The notes: generated from the sequence alone by a model not told the origin. Shown: positions 12,841 to 25,429, counted from the stretch's first letter. The stretch is DNA of 56,577 nt from Saccoglossus kowalevskii (GCF_000003605.2 NW_003128576.1:1-56577); one strand, 5' to 3'. Translations and numbers: made by a program.

Positions 12841-14724
12841 TGGTTTCAAAATCAATTGTATCCTTAAAAATTTGGTGGTGGGTCAATGAATGGCTTGAAA
12901 ATCAATTGTATTCTTAAATATTTGGAGGGTGTTCGATGAATGGTTTGAAAATCAATTGTATTCTTAAATATTTGGCGGGTGTTCGATGAATGGTTTGAAA
13001 TTCAATTTTATCCTTAAATATTTGGTGGTGGGTCAATGAATGGTTTGAAAACCAAATGTATTCTTAAATATTTGGTGGTGGGTCAATGAATGGTTTGAAA
13101 ATCAATTGTATCCTTAAATATTTGGTGGTGGGTCAATCAATTGTATCCTTAAATATTTGGCGGTGGGTCAATAAATGGTTTGAAAATCAATTGTATCCTT
13201 AAAAAATTGGTGGGTATTCGATGAATGGTTTGAAAATCAATTGTATCCTTAAATATTTGGTGGGTATTCGATGAATGGTTTGAAAATCAATTGTATTCTT
13301 AAATATTTAGTGGTGGGTGTTCAATGAATGGTTTGAAAATCAAATGTATCCTTAGATATTTGGTGGGCATTCGATGAATGGTTTGAAAACCAATTGTATC
13401 CTTAAATATTTGGTGGGCAGGTCAATGAATGGTTTGAAAATCAATTGTATCCTTGAATATTTGATGGGTGTTCGATGAATGATTTGAAAGTCAATTCTAT
13501 CCTTAAATATTTGGTGGCGGGTTGATGAATGGTTTGAAAATCAATTGTATCCTTAAATATTTGGTGGGTGTTCAATGAATGGTTTGAAAATCAATTATAT
13601 CCTTAAATATTTGGTGGGTGTTCGATGAATGGTTTGAAAATCAATTATATTCTTAAATATTTGGTGGTGGGTCAATGAATGGTTTGAAAATCAATTGTAT
13701 CCTTAAATATTTGGTGGCGGGTTGATGAATAGTTTGAAAGTCAATTCTATCCTTAAATATTTGGTGGCGGGTTGATGAATGATTTGAAAATCAATTTGTA
13801 TCCTTAAATATTTGGTGGTGGGTCAATGAATGGTTTGAAAATCAATTGTATTCTTAAATATTTGGCGGGTGTTCGATGAATGGTTTGAAATTCAATTTTA
13901 TCCTTAAATATTTGGTGGTGGGTCAATGAATGGTTTGAAAATCAAATGTATCCTTAAATATTTGGTGGTGGGCCAATGAATGGTTTGAAAATCAATTGTA
14001 TCCTTAAATATTTGGTGGTGGGTCAATAAATGGTTTGAAAATCAATTGTATCCTTAAATATTTGGTGGGTATTCGATGAATGGTTTGAAAATCAATTGTA
14101 TCCTTAAATATTTGGTGGGTATTCGATGAATGGTTTGAAAATCAATTGTATTCTTAAATATTTGGTTGTGGGTCAATCAATTGTATCCTTAAATATTTGG
14201 TGGTGGGTCAATAAATGGTTTGAAAATCAATTGTATCCTTAAAAATTTGGTGGGTATTCGATGAATGGTTTGAAAATCAATTGTATCCTTAAATATTTGG
14301 TGGGTATTCGATGAATGGTTTGAAAATCAATTGTATTCTTAAATATTTAGTGGTGGGTGTTCAATGAATGGTTTGAATATCAAATGTATCCTTAGATATT
14401 TGGTGGGCATTCGATGAATGGTTTGAAAACCAATTGTATCCTTAAATATTTGGTGGACGGGTCAATGAATGGTTTGAAAATCAATTGTATCCTTGAATAT
14501 TTGATGGGTGTTCGATGAATGATTTGAAAGTCAATTCTATCCTTAAATATTTGGTGGCGGGTTGATGAATGGTTTGAAAATCAATTGTATCCTTAAATAT
14601 TTGGTGGGTGCTCAATGAATGGTTTGAAAATCAATTATATCCTTAAATATTTGGTGGGTGTTCGATGAATGGTTTGAAAATCAATTATATTCTTAAATAT
14701 TTGGTGGTGGGTCAATGAATGGTT
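12841..14724 (+). repeat. Mosaic satellite block with two U units
   Basis: From O at 12841 the order is O-P-Q-R-S-T-U (13137)-A-B-C and so on to N. N then joins straight to R near 13870, skipping O-P-Q; a second U lies at 14177/14178. TTGAATATCAAATG and GGTGGACGGGTCA first appear near 14376 and 14452 and link this block to 15573-17699. Confidence 0.76.
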
Positions 14725-15590
14725 CGAAAATCAATTGTATCCTTAAATATTTGGTGGCGGGTTGATGAATAGTTTGAAAGTCAATTCTATCCTTAAATAT
14801 TTGGTGGCGGGTTGATGAATGATTTGAAAATCAATTGTATCCTTAAATATTTGGTGGTGGGTCAATGAATGGTTTGAAAATCAATTGTATTCTTAAATAT
14901 TTGGCGGGTGTTCGATGAATGGTTTCAAAATCAATTGTATCCTTAAAAATTTGGTGGTGGGTCAATGAATGGCTTGAAAATCAATTGTATTCTTAAATAT
15001 TTGGAGGGTGTTCGATGAATGATTTGAAAGTCAATTCTATCCTTAAATATTTGGTGGCGGGTTGATGAATGGTTTGAAAATCAATTGTATTCTTAAATAT
15101 TTGGTGGTGGGTCAATGAATGGTTTGAAAATCAATTGTATCCTTAAATATTTGGTGGTGGGTCAATGAATGGTTTGAAAATCAATTGTATCCTTAAATAT
15201 TTGGTGGTGGGTCAATGAATGGTTTGAAAATCAATTGTATCCTTAAGTATTTGGTGGGTATTCGATGAATGGTTTGAAAATCAATTGTATTCTTAAATAT
15301 TTAGTGGTGGGTGTTCAATGAATGGTTTGAAAATCAAATGTATCCTTAGATATTTGGTGGGCATTCGATGAATGGTTTGAAAACCAATTGTATCCTTAAA
15401 TATTTGGTGGGCGGGTCAATGAATGGTTTGGAAATCAATTGTATCCTTGAATATTTGATGAGTGTTCGATGAATGATTTGAAAGTCAATTCTATCCTTAA
15501 ATATTTGGTGGCGGGTTGATGAATGGTTTGAAAATCAATTGTATCCTTAAATATTTGGTGGGTGTTCAATGAATGGTTTGAAAATCAATT
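14725..15590 (+). repeat. Duplicated segment, partner at 54528-55392
   Basis: 866 bp match 54528-55392 with a single 1-bp gap, the missing A in TGGTTTCAAATC near 54730. It includes L-M-N-O-P, the P-to-G junction, three GGTGGTGGGTCA units, AAGTATTTGG, C, D, E, the GGAAATC / GATGAGTG form of F, G and H. Confidence 0.88.
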
Positions 15591-16341
15591 GTATTCTTAA
15601 ATATTTGGCGGGTGTTCGATGAATGGTTTCAAAATCAATTGTATCCTTAAAAATTTGGTGGTGGGTCAATGAATGGCTTGAAAATCAATTGTATTCCTAT
15701 ATATTTGGAGGGTGTTCGATGAATGGTTTGAAAATCAATTGTATTCTTAAATATTTGGCGGGTGTTCGATGAATGGTTTGAAATTCAATTTATCCTTAAA
15801 TATTTGGTGGTGGGTCAATGAATGGTTTGAAAATCAAATGTATTCTTAAATATTTGGTGGTGGGTCAATGAATGGTTTGAAATTCAATTGTATCCTTAAA
15901 TATTTGGTGGTGGGTCAATAAATGGTTTGAAAATCAATTGTATCCTTAAATATTTGGTGGGTATTCGATGAATGGTTTGAAAATCAATTGTATCCTTAAA
16001 TATTTGGTGGGTATTCGATGAATGGTTTGAAAATCAATTGTATTCTTAAATATTTAGTGGTGGGTGTTCAATGAATGGTTTGAATATCAAATGTATCCTT
16101 AGATATTTGGTGGGCATTCGATGAATGGTTTGAAAACCAATTGTATCCTTAAATATTTGGTGGACGGGTCAATGAATGGTTTGAAAATCAATTGTATCCT
16201 TGAATATTTGATGGGTGTTCGATGAATGATTTGAAAGTCAATTCTATCCTTAAATATTTGGTGGCGGGTTGATGAATGGTTTGAAAATCAATTGTATCCT
16301 TAAATATTTGGTGGGTGCTCAATGAATGGTTTGAAAATCAA
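15573..16341 (+). repeat. Duplicated segment, partner at 16930-17699
   Basis: About 770 bp repeated about 1,357 bp further on, with one difference seen (a T missing in AATTTATCC near 15790). Both hold N-O-P-Q-R-S-T-A-B-C-D-E-F-G-H with TTCCTATATATTT, TTGAATATCAAATG and GGTGGACGGGTCA. Confidence 0.85.
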
Positions 16342-16929
16342 TTGTATCCTTAAATATTTGGTGGGTATTCGATGAATGGTTTGAAAATCAATTGTATTCT
16401 TAAATATTTAGTGGTGGGTGTTCAATGAATGGTTTGAAAATCAAATGTATCCTTAGATATTTGGTGGGCATTTGATGAATGGTTTGAAAACCAATTGTAT
16501 CCTTAAATATTTGGTGGGCGGGTCAATGAATGGTTTGAAAATCAATTGTATCCTTGAATATTTGATGGGTGTTCGATGAATGATTTGAAAGTCATTTCTA
16601 TCCTTAAATATTTGGTGTCGGGTTGATGAATGGTTTGAAAATCAATTGTATCCTTAAATATTTGGTGGGTGTTCAATGAATGGTTTGAAAATCAATTATA
16701 TCCTTAAATATTTGGTGGGTGTTCGATGAATGGTTTGAAAATCAATTATATTCTTAAATATTTGGTGGTGGGTCAATGAATGGTTTGAAAATCAATTGTA
16801 TCCTTAAATATTTGGTGGCGGGTTGATGAATAGTTTGAAAGTCAATTCTATCCTTAAATATTTGGTGGGTATTCGATGAATGGTTTGAAAATCAATTGTA
16901 TCCTTAAATATTTGGTGGTGGGTCAATGA

Positions 16930-17699
16930 ATGGTTTGAAAATCAATTGTATTCTTAAATATTTGGCGGGTGTTCGATGAATGGTTTCAAAATCAATTGTA
17001 TCCTTAAAAATTTGGTGGTGGGTCAATGAATGGCTTGAAAATCAATTGTATTCCTATATATTTGGAGGGTGTTCGATGAATGGTTTGAAAATCAATTGTA
17101 TTCTTAAATATTTGGCGGGTGTTCGATGAATGGTTTGAAATTCAATTTTATCCTTAAATATTTGGTGGTGGGTCAATGAATGGTTTGAAAATCAAATGTA
17201 TTCTTAAATATTTGGTGGTGGGTCAATGAATGGTTTGAAATTCAATTGTATCCTTAAATATTTGGTGGTGGGTCAATAAATGGTTTGAAAATCAATTGTA
17301 TCCTTAAATATTTGGTGGGTATTCGATGAATGGTTTGAAAATCAATTGTATCCTTAAATATTTGGTGGGTATTCGATGAATGGTTTGAAAATCAATTGTA
17401 TTCTTAAATATTTAGTGGTGGGTGTTCAATGAATGGTTTGAATATCAAATGTATCCTTAGATATTTGGTGGGCATTCGATGAATGGTTTGAAAACCAATT
17501 GTATCCTTAAATATTTGGTGGACGGGTCAATGAATGGTTTGAAAATCAATTGTATCCTTGAATATTTGATGGGTGTTCGATGAATGATTTGAAAGTCAAT
17601 TCTATCCTTAAATATTTGGTGGCGGGTTGATGAATGGTTTGAAAATCAATTGTATCCTTAAATATTTGGTGGGTGCTCAATGAATGGTTTGAAAATCAA
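16930..17699 (+). repeat. Duplicated segment, partner at 15573-16341
   Basis: Second copy of the 1,357-bp offset pair. It lies largely inside the 20-mer HOR at 16981-17985. The copies part after GTGCTCAATG, where this one keeps I (CAATTATATCC) and the first jumps to B (TTGTATCC). Confidence 0.84.
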
Positions 17700-17985
17700 T
17701 TATATCCTTAAATATTTGGTGGGTGTTCGATGAATGGTTTGAAAATCAATTATATTCTTAAATATTTGGTGGTGGGTCAATGAATGGTTCGAAAATCAAT
17801 TGTATCCTTAAATATTTGGTGGCGGGTTGATGAATAGTTTGAAAGTCAATTCTATCCTTAAATATTTGGTGGCGGGTTGATGAATGATTTGAAAATCAAT
17901 TGTATCCTTAAATATTTGGTGGTGGGTCAATGAATGGTTTGAAATTCAATTGTATTTCTTAATATTTTGGCGGGTGTTCGATGAA
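16981..17985 (+). repeat. 20-monomer HOR, ~1,005 bp
   Basis: The same 20-monomer order as 28624-29627. P again has TTCCTATATATTTGG and the unit after C reads TTGAATATC. E has the linker GGTGGACGGGTCA and J/K carries TGGTTCGAAAATC near 17788. Its last monomers run into the indel-rich patch at about 17935-18060, which accounts for the 1-bp length excess. Confidence 0.87.
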
Positions 17986-20900
17986 TGGTTTCAAAATCAA
18001 TTTGTATCCTTTAAAAATTTTGGTGTTGGGTCAATGAATGGCTTTGAAATTCATTGTATTCTTAAATATTTGGAGGGTGTTCGATGAATGGTTTGAAAAT
18101 CAATTGTATTCTTAAATATTTGGCGGGTGTTCGATGAATGGTTTGAAATTCAATTTTATCCTTAAATATTTGGTGGTGGGTCAATGAATGGTTTGAAAAC
18201 CAAATGTATTCTTAAATATTTGGTGGTGGGTCAATGAATGGTTTGAAAATCAATTGTATCCTTAAATATTTGGTGGTGGGTCAATAAATGGTTTGAAAAT
18301 CAATTGTATCCTTAAATATTTGGTGGGTATTCGATGAATGGTTTGAAAATCAATTGTATCCTTAAATATTTGGTGGGTATTCGATGAATGGTTTGAAAAT
18401 CAATTGTATTCTTAAATATTTAGTGGTGGGTGTTCAATGAATGGTTTGAAAATCAAATGTATCCTTAGATATTTGGTGGGCATTCGATGAATGGTTTGAA
18501 AACCAATTGTATCCTTAAATATTTGGTGGGCGGATCAATGAATGGTTTGAAAATCAATTGTATCCTTGAATATTTGATGGGTGTTCGATGAATGATTTGA
18601 AAGTCAATTCTATCCTTAAATATTTGGAGGGTGTTCGATAAATGGTTTGAAAATCAATTGTATTCTTAAATATATGGCGGGTGTTCGATGAATGGTTTGA
18701 AATTCAATTTTATCCTTAAATATTTGGTGGTGGGTCAATGAATGGTTTGAAAACCAAATGTATTCTTAAATATTTGGTGGTGGGTCAACGAATGTTTTGA
18801 AAATCATCTGTATCCTTAAATATTTGGTGGTGGGTATTCGATGAATGGTTTGAAAATCAATTGTATCCTTAAATATTTGGTGGGTATTCGATGAATGGTT
18901 TGAAAATCAATTGTATCCTTAAATATTTGGTGGGTGTTCAATGAATGGTTTGAAAATCAATTATATCCTTAAATATTTGGTGGGTGTTCGATGAATGGTT
19001 TGAAAATCAATTATATTCTTAAATATTTGGTGGTGGGTCATTGAATGGTTTGAAAATCAATTGTATCCTTAAATATTTGGTGGCGGGTTGATGAATAGTT
19101 TGAAAGTCAATTCTATCCTTAAATATTTGGTGGCGGGTTGATGAATGATTTGAAAATCAATTGTATCCTTAAATATTTGGTGGTGGGTCAATGAATGGTT
19201 TGAAAATCAATTGTATTCTTAAATATTTGGCGGGTGTTCGATGAATGGTTTGAAAGTCAATTCTATCCTTAAATATTTGGTGGCGGGTCAATGAATGGTT
19301 TGAAAATCAATTGTATCCTTGAATATTTGATGGGTGTTCGATGAATGATTTGAAAGTCAATTCTATCCTTAAATATTTGGTGGCGGGTTGATGAATGGTT
19401 TGAAAAATCAATTGTATCCTTAAATATTTGGTGGGTGTTCAATGAATGGTTTGAAAATCAATTATATCCTTAAATATTTGGTGGGTGTTCGATGAATGGT
19501 TTGAAAATCAATTATATTCTTAAATATTTGGTGGTGGGTCAATGAATGGTTTGAAAATCAATTGTATCCTTAAATATTTGGTGGCGGGTTGATGAATAGT
19601 TTGAAAGTCAATTCTATCCTTAAATATTTGGTGGCGGGTTGATGAATGGTTTGAAAATCAATTGTATCCTTAAATATTTGGTGGTGGGTCAATGAATGGT
19701 TTGAAAATCAATTGTATTCTTAAATATTTTGCGGGTGTTCGATGAATGGTTTCAAAATCAATTGTATCCTTAAAAATTTGGTGGTGGGTCAATGAATGGC
19801 TTGAAAATCAATTGTATTCTTAAATATTTGGAGGGTGTTCGATGAATGGTTTGAAAATCAATTGTATTCTTAAATATTTGGCGGGTGTTCGATGAATGGT
19901 TTGAAATTCAATTTTATCCTTAAATATTTGGTGGTGGGTCAATGAATGGTTTGAAAATCAAATGTATTCTTAAATATTTGGTGGTGGGTCAATGAATGGT
20001 TTGAAATTCAATTGTATCCTTAAATATTTGGTGGTGGGTCAATAAATGGTTTGAAAATCAATTGTATCCTTAAATATTTGGTGGGTATTCGATGAATGGT
20101 TTGAAAATCAATTGTATCCTTAAATATTTGGTGGGTATTCGATGAATGGTTTGGAAATCAATTGTATTCTTAAATATTTAGTGGTGGGTGTTCAATGAAT
20201 GGTTTGAAAATCAAATGTATCCTTAGATATTTGGTGGGCATTCGATGAATGGTTTGAAAACCAATTGTATCCTTAAATATTTGGTGGGCGGATCAATGAA
20301 TGGTTTGAAAATCAATTGTATCCTTGAATATTTGATGGGTGTTCGATGAATGATTTGAAAGTCAATTCTATCCTTAAATATTTGGTGGCGGGTTGATGAA
20401 TGGTTTGAAAATCAATTGTATTCTTAAATATTTGGTGGTGGGTCAATGAATGGTTTGAAAATCAATTGTATCCTTAAATATTTGGTGGTGGGTCAATGAA
20501 TGGTTTGAAAATCAATTGTATTCTTAAATATTTGGTGGTGGGTCAATGAATGGTTTGAAAATCAATTGTATCCTTAAATATTTGGTGGTGGGTCAATAAA
20601 TGGTTTGAAAATCAATTGTATCCTTAAATTTTTGGTGGGTATTCGATGAATGGTTTGAAAATCAATTGTATCCTTAAGTATTTGGTGGGTATTCGATGAA
20701 TGGTTTGAAAATCAATTGTATTCTTAAATATTTAGTGGTGGGTGTTCAATGAATGGTTTGAAAATCAAATGTATCCTTAGATATTTGGTGGGCATTCGAT
20801 GAATGGTTTGAAAACCAATTGTATCCTTAAATATTTGGTGGCGGGTTGATGAATGGTTTGAAAATCAATTGTATTCTTAAATATTTGGCGGGTGTTCGAT

Positions 20901-21508
20901 GAATGGTTTGAAATTCAATTTTATCCTTAAATATTTGGTGGTGGGTCAATGAATGGTTTGAAAATCAAATGTATTCTTAAATATTTGGTGGTGGGTCAAT
21001 GAATGGTTTGAAAATCAATTGTATCCTTAAATATTTGGTGGTGGGTCAATAAATGGTTTGAAAATCAATTGTATCCTTAAATATTTGGTGGGTATTCGAT
21101 GAATGGTTTGAAAATCAATTGTATCCTTACATATTAGGTGGGTATTCGATGAATGGTTTGAAAATCAATTGTATTCTTAAATATTTGGTGGTGGGTCAAT
21201 CAATTGTATCCTTAAATATTTGGTGGTGGGTCAATAAATGGTTTGAAAATCAATTGTATCCTTAAATATTTGGTGGGTATTCGATGAATGGTTTGAAAAT
21301 CAATTGTATCCTTAAATATTTGGTGGGTATTCGATGAATGGTTTGAAAATCAATTGTATTCTTAAATATTTAGTGGTGGGTGTTCAATGAATGGATTGAA
21401 AATCAAATGTATCCTTAGATATTTGGTGGGCATTCGATGAATGGTTTGAAAACCAATTGTATCCTTAAATATTTGGTGGGCGGGTCAATGAATGGTTTGG
21501 AAATCAAT
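17986..21508 (+). repeat. Mosaic satellite block
   Basis: It begins in the noisy patch at about 17935-18060. It contains P to G, a P/Q-like run near 18625-18790 with GTTCGATAAATGG, TATATGGCGGG and AATCATCTGTATCC as private changes, two passes of H to N, an O at 19747, the alternative module at 20625-20680 and U at 21200/21201. TTTGGAAATC before C near 20150 is shared with 36130, 41590, 52069 and 53477. Confidence 0.74.
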
Positions 21509-23088
21509 TGTATCCTTGAATATTTGATGAGTGTTCGATGAATGATTTGAAAGTCAATTCTATCCTTAAATATTTGGTGGCGGGTTGATGAATGGTTTGA
21601 AAATCAATTGTATTCTTAAATATTTGGCGGGTGTTCGATGAATGGTTTGAAATTCAATTTTATCCTTAAATATTTGGTGGTGGGTCAATGAATGGTTTGA
21701 AAATCAAATGTATTCTTAAATATTTGGTGGTGGGTCAATGAATGGTTTGAAAATCAATTGTATCCTTAAATATTTGGTGGTGGGTCAATAAATGGTTTGA
21801 AAATCAATTGTATCCTTAAATATTTGGTGGGTATTCGATGAATGGTTTGAAAATCAATTGTATCCTTACATATTAGGTGGGTATTCGATGAATGGTTTGA
21901 AAATCAATTGTATTCTTAAATATTTGGTGGTGGGTCAATCAATTGTATCCTTAAATATTTGGTGGTGGGTCAATAAATGGTTTGAAAATCAATTGTATCC
22001 TTAAAAATTTGGTGAGTATTCGATGAATGGTTTGAAAATCAATTGTATCCTTAAATATTTGGTGGGTATTCGATGAATGGTTTGAAAATCAATTGTATTC
22101 TTAAATATTTAGTGGTGGGTGTTCAATGAATGGTTTGAAAATCAAATGTATCCTTAGATATTTGGTGGGCATTTGATGAATGGTTTGAAAACCAATTGTA
22201 TCCTTAAATATTTGGTGGGCGGGTCAATGAATGGTTTGAAAATCAATTGTATCCTTGGATATTTGATGGGTGTTCGATGAATGATTTGAAAGTCATTTCT
22301 ATCCTTAAATATTTGGTGTCGGGTTGATGAATGGTTTGAAAATCAATTGTATCCTTAAATATTTGGTGGGTGTTCAACGAATGGTTTGAAAATCAATTAT
22401 ATCCTTAAATATTTGGTGGGTGTTCGATGAATGGTTTGAAAATCAATTATATTCTTAAATATTTGGTGGTGGGTCAATGAATGGTTTGAAAATCAATTGT
22501 ATCCTTAAATATTTGGTGGCGGGTTGATGAATAGTTTGAAAGTCAATTCTATCCTTAAATATTTGGTGGGTATTCGATGAATGGTTTGAAAATCAATTGT
22601 ATCCTTAAATATTTGGTGGTGGGTCAATGAATGGTTTGAAAATCAATTGTATTCTTAAATATTTGGCGGGTGTTCGATGAATGGTTTCAAAATCAATTGT
22701 ATCCTTAAAAATTTGGTGGTGGGTCAATGAATGGCTTGAAAATCAATTGTATTCCTATATATTTGGAGGGTGTTCGATGAATGGTTTGAAAATCAATTGT
22801 ATTCTTAAATATTTGGCGGGTGTTCGATGAATGGTTTGAAATACAATTTTATCCTTAAATATTTGGTGGTGGGTCAATGAATGGTTTGAAAATCAAATGT
22901 ATTCTTAAATATTTGGTGGTGGGTCAATGAATGGTTTGAAATTCAATTGTATCCTTAAATATTTGGTGGTGGGTCAATAAATGGTTTGAAAATCAATTGT
23001 ATCCTTAAATATTTGGTGGGTATTCGATGAATGGTTTGAAAATCAATTGTATCCTTAAATATTTGGTGGGTATTCGATGAATGGTTTG
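21509..23088 (+). repeat. Long duplicated segment, partner at 50489-52068
   Basis: 1,580 bp align gap-free at an offset of exactly 28,980. I see three substitutions, in TTAAAAATTTGGTGAG near 22005, CCTTGGATATT near 22257 and GTTCAACGAATGG near 22378. Rare variants shared by both include TTACATATTAGGTGGG, GGTGAGTATTCG, GGGCATTTGATG, GTCATTTCTATCC, GGTGTCGGGTTG, TTCCTATATATTT and AAATACAATTTTATCC. Confidence 0.9.
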
Positions 23089-24540
23089 AAAATCAATTGT
23101 ATTCTTAAATATTTAGTGGTGGGTGTTCAATGAATGGTTTGAATATCAAATGTATCCTTAGATATTTGGTGGGCATTCGATGAATGGTTTGAAAACCAAT
23201 TGTATCCTTACATATTTGGTGGACGGGTCAATGAATGGTTTGAAAATCAATTGTATCCTTGAATATTTGATGGGTGTTCGATGAATGATTTGAAAGTCAA
23301 TTCTATCCTTAAATATTTGGTGGCGGGTTGATGAATGGTTTGAAAATCAATTGTATCCTTAAATATTTGGTGGGTGCTCAATGAATGGTTTGAAAATCAA
23401 TTGTATCCTTAAATATTTGGTGGGTATTCGATGAATGGTTTGAAAATCAATTGTATTCTTAAATATTTAGTGGCGGGTGTTCAATGAATGGTTTGAAAAT
23501 CAAATGTATCCTTAGATATTTGGTGGGCATTCGATGAATGGTTTGAAAACCAATTGTATCCTTGAATATTTGATGAGTGTTCGATGAATGATTTGAAAGT
23601 CAATTCTATCCTTAAATATTTGGTGGCGGGTTGATGAATGGTTTGAAAATCAATTGTATCCTTAAATATTTGGTGGGTGTTCAATGAATGGTTTGAAAAT
23701 CAATTATATCCTTAAATATTTGGTGGGTGTTCGATGAATGGTTTGAAAATCAATTATATTCTTGAATATTTGGTGGTGGGTCAATGAATGGTTTGAAAAT
23801 CAATTGTATCCTTAAATATTTGGTGGCGGGTTGATGAATGGTTTGAAAGTCAATTCTATCCTTAAATATTTGGTGGCGGGTTGATGAATGGTTTGAAAAT
23901 CAATTGTATCCTTGAATATTTGGTGGGCATTCGATGAATGGTTTGAAAACCAATTGTATCCTTAAATATTTGGTGGGCGGGTCAATGAATGGTTTGAAAA
24001 TCAATTGTATCCTTGAATATTTGATGGGTGTTCGATGAATGATTTGAAAGTCAATTCTATCCTTAAATATTTGGTGGCGGGTTGATGAATGGTTTGAAAA
24101 TCAATTGTATCCTTGAATATTTGATGGGTGTTCGATGAATGATTTGAAAGTCAATTCTATCCTTAAATATTTTGGTGGCGGGTTGATGAATGGTTTGAAA
24201 ATCAATTGTATCCTTAAATATTTGGTGGGTGTTCAATGAATGGTTTGAAAATCAATTATATCCTTAAATATTTGGTGGGTGTTCGATGAATGGTTTGAAA
24301 ATCAATTATATTCTTAAATATTTGGTGGTGGGTCAATGAATGGTTTGAAAATCAATTGTATCCTTAAATATTTGGTGGCGGGTTGATGAATAGTTTGAAA
24401 GTCAATTCTATCCTTAAATATTTGGTGGCGGGTTGATGAATGATTTGAAAATCAATTGTATCCTTAAATATTTGGTGGTGGGTCAATGAATGGTTTGAAA
24501 ATCAATTGTATTCTTAAATATTTGGCGGGTGTTCGATGAA
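23089..24540 (+). repeat. Mosaic satellite block
   Basis: It holds C with TTGAATATC, E with TTACATATTTGG and GGTGGACGGG, a second B-C-D near 23400-23550, then a D-to-F joint with GATGAGTG, and two F-G units in succession near 24000-24170. There is one extra T in ATATTTTGGTGGCGGG near 24170. It ends at O 24541. Confidence 0.74.
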
Positions 24541-24590
24541 TGGTTTCAAAATCAATTGTATCCTTAAAAATTTGGTGGTGGGTCAATGAA
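24541..24590 (+). repeat. Monomer O, register marker of the HOR
   Basis: O is unique in having TGGTTTCAAAATC and TTAAAAATTTGG. I find it starting at 1323, 2866, 4210, 6051, 6801, 8206, 9812, 11552, 12841, 14920, 15624, 16981, 17986, 19747, 22682, 24541, 25880, 27219, 28624, 29628, 30631, 31972, 34118, 35824, 37331, 38281, 38681, 40594, 41235, 42794, 44682, 47429, 48881, 49835, 51662 and 54723 (36 copies). Spacings range from 400 to about 3,060 bp and cluster at about 1,004, 1,339-1,344 and 1,405, which shows a mosaic rather than a regular HOR. Confidence 0.9.
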
Positions 24591-25137
24591 TGGCTTGAAA
24601 ATCAATTGTATTCTTAAATATTTGGAGGGTGTTCGATGAATGGTTTGAAAATCAATTGTATTCTTAAATATTTGGTGGTGGGTCAATGAATGGTTTGAAA
24701 ATCAATTGTATTCTTAAATATTTGGAGGGTGTTCGATGAATGGTTTGAAAATCAATTGTATTCTTAAATATTTGGTGGTAGGTCAATGAATGGTTTGAAA
24801 ATCAATTGTATTCTTAAATATTTGGCGGGTGTTCGATGAATGGTTTGAAATTCAATTTTATCCTTAAATATTTGGTGGTGGGTCAATGAATGGTTTGAAA
24901 ATCAAATGTATCCTTAAATATTTGGTGGTGGGTCAATGAATGGTTTGAAAATCAATTGTATCCTTAAATATTTGGTGGTGGGTCAATAAATGGTTTGAAA
25001 ATCAATTGTATCCTTAAATATTTGGTGGGTATTCGATGAATGGTTTGAAAATCAATTGTATCCTTAAATATTTGGTGGGTATTCGATGAATGGTTTGAAA
25101 ATCAATTGTATTCTTAAATATTTGGTGGTGGGTCAAT

Positions 25138-25175
25138 CAATTGTATCCTTAAATATTTGGTGGTGGGTCAATAAA
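25138..25175 (+). repeat. Unit U, 35-bp truncated monomer
   Basis: GGGTCAAT is joined straight to CAATTG, so 15 bp including TGGTTTG are missing. The ends of the lost piece share AAT, as in a slippage or microhomology deletion. The same junction occurs at 1769/1770, 3462/3463, 5713/5714, 11213/11214, 12098/12099, 13137/13138, 14177/14178, 21200/21201, 21939/21940, 25137/25138, 26476/26477, 31229/31230, 33476/33477, 43792/43793, 46636/46637, 50281/50282 and 50919/50920. Almost all sit between B' and A. Confidence 0.92.
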
Positions 25176-25275
25176 TGGTTTGAAAATCAATTGTATCCTT
25201 AAATATTTGGTGGGTATTCGATGAATGGTTTGAAAATCAATTGTATCCTTAAATATTTGGTGGGTATTCGATGAA

Positions 25276-25328
25276 TGGTTTGAAAATCAATTGTATTCTT
25301 AAATATTTAGTGGTGGGTGTTCAATGAA
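25276..25328 (+). repeat. Monomer C, 53-bp length variant
   Basis: The linker is AGTGGTGGGTGTTCA, 15 bp instead of 12. It looks like the GGTGGTGGG start of one linker class joined to the TGTTCA end of another. About 55 copies occur across the window, nearly always between a B-type unit with TTGTATTC and a D unit with TCAAATG. The reference copy is given here; others start near 119, 1909, 12236, 36118 and 55073. Its 3-bp gain shifts reading frame and nucleosome spacing relative to 50-bp units. Confidence 0.85.
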
Positions 25329-25378
25329 TGGTTTGAAAATCAAATGTATCCTTAGATATTTGGTGGGCATTCGATGAA

Positions 25379-25429
25379 TGGTTTGAAAACCAATTGTATC
25401 CTTAAATATTTGGTGGGCGGGTCAATGAA
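25379..25429 (+). repeat. Monomer E, 51-bp length variant
   Basis: E starts TGGTTTGAAAACC and has the 13-bp linker GGTGGGCGGGTCA, one base longer than usual. Linker alleles include GGTGGGCGGATCA, GGTGGGCAGGTCA and GGTGGACGGGTCA, each shared by groups of copies. A few copies have fallen back to 12 bp (GGTGGTGGGTCA near 258). Confidence 0.82.

Noticed and set aside
23481-23684. Minus-strand open frame of 67 codons, with a near-copy at 36169-36372
   Set aside because: Both arise at the same D-to-F joint, which removes E and its frame change. The likeness reflects shared satellite structure, not a conserved protein.
24991-25040. CENP-B box in ATTCGATGAATGG
   Set aside because: TTCG and the following A fit the left half of the known box, but the required CGGG is replaced by GTTT in the standard monomer.
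24991-25090. TTAAATATTT as a TATA-type promoter
   Set aside because: It occurs in essentially every monomer over 56 kb, with no transcript, start or gene nearby to support a promoter reading.
24991-25175. CRISPR array
   Set aside because: There is no alternation of constant repeat and unique spacers. The whole 50-bp unit repeats, the linkers belong to a few recurrent classes, and there are no cas genes.
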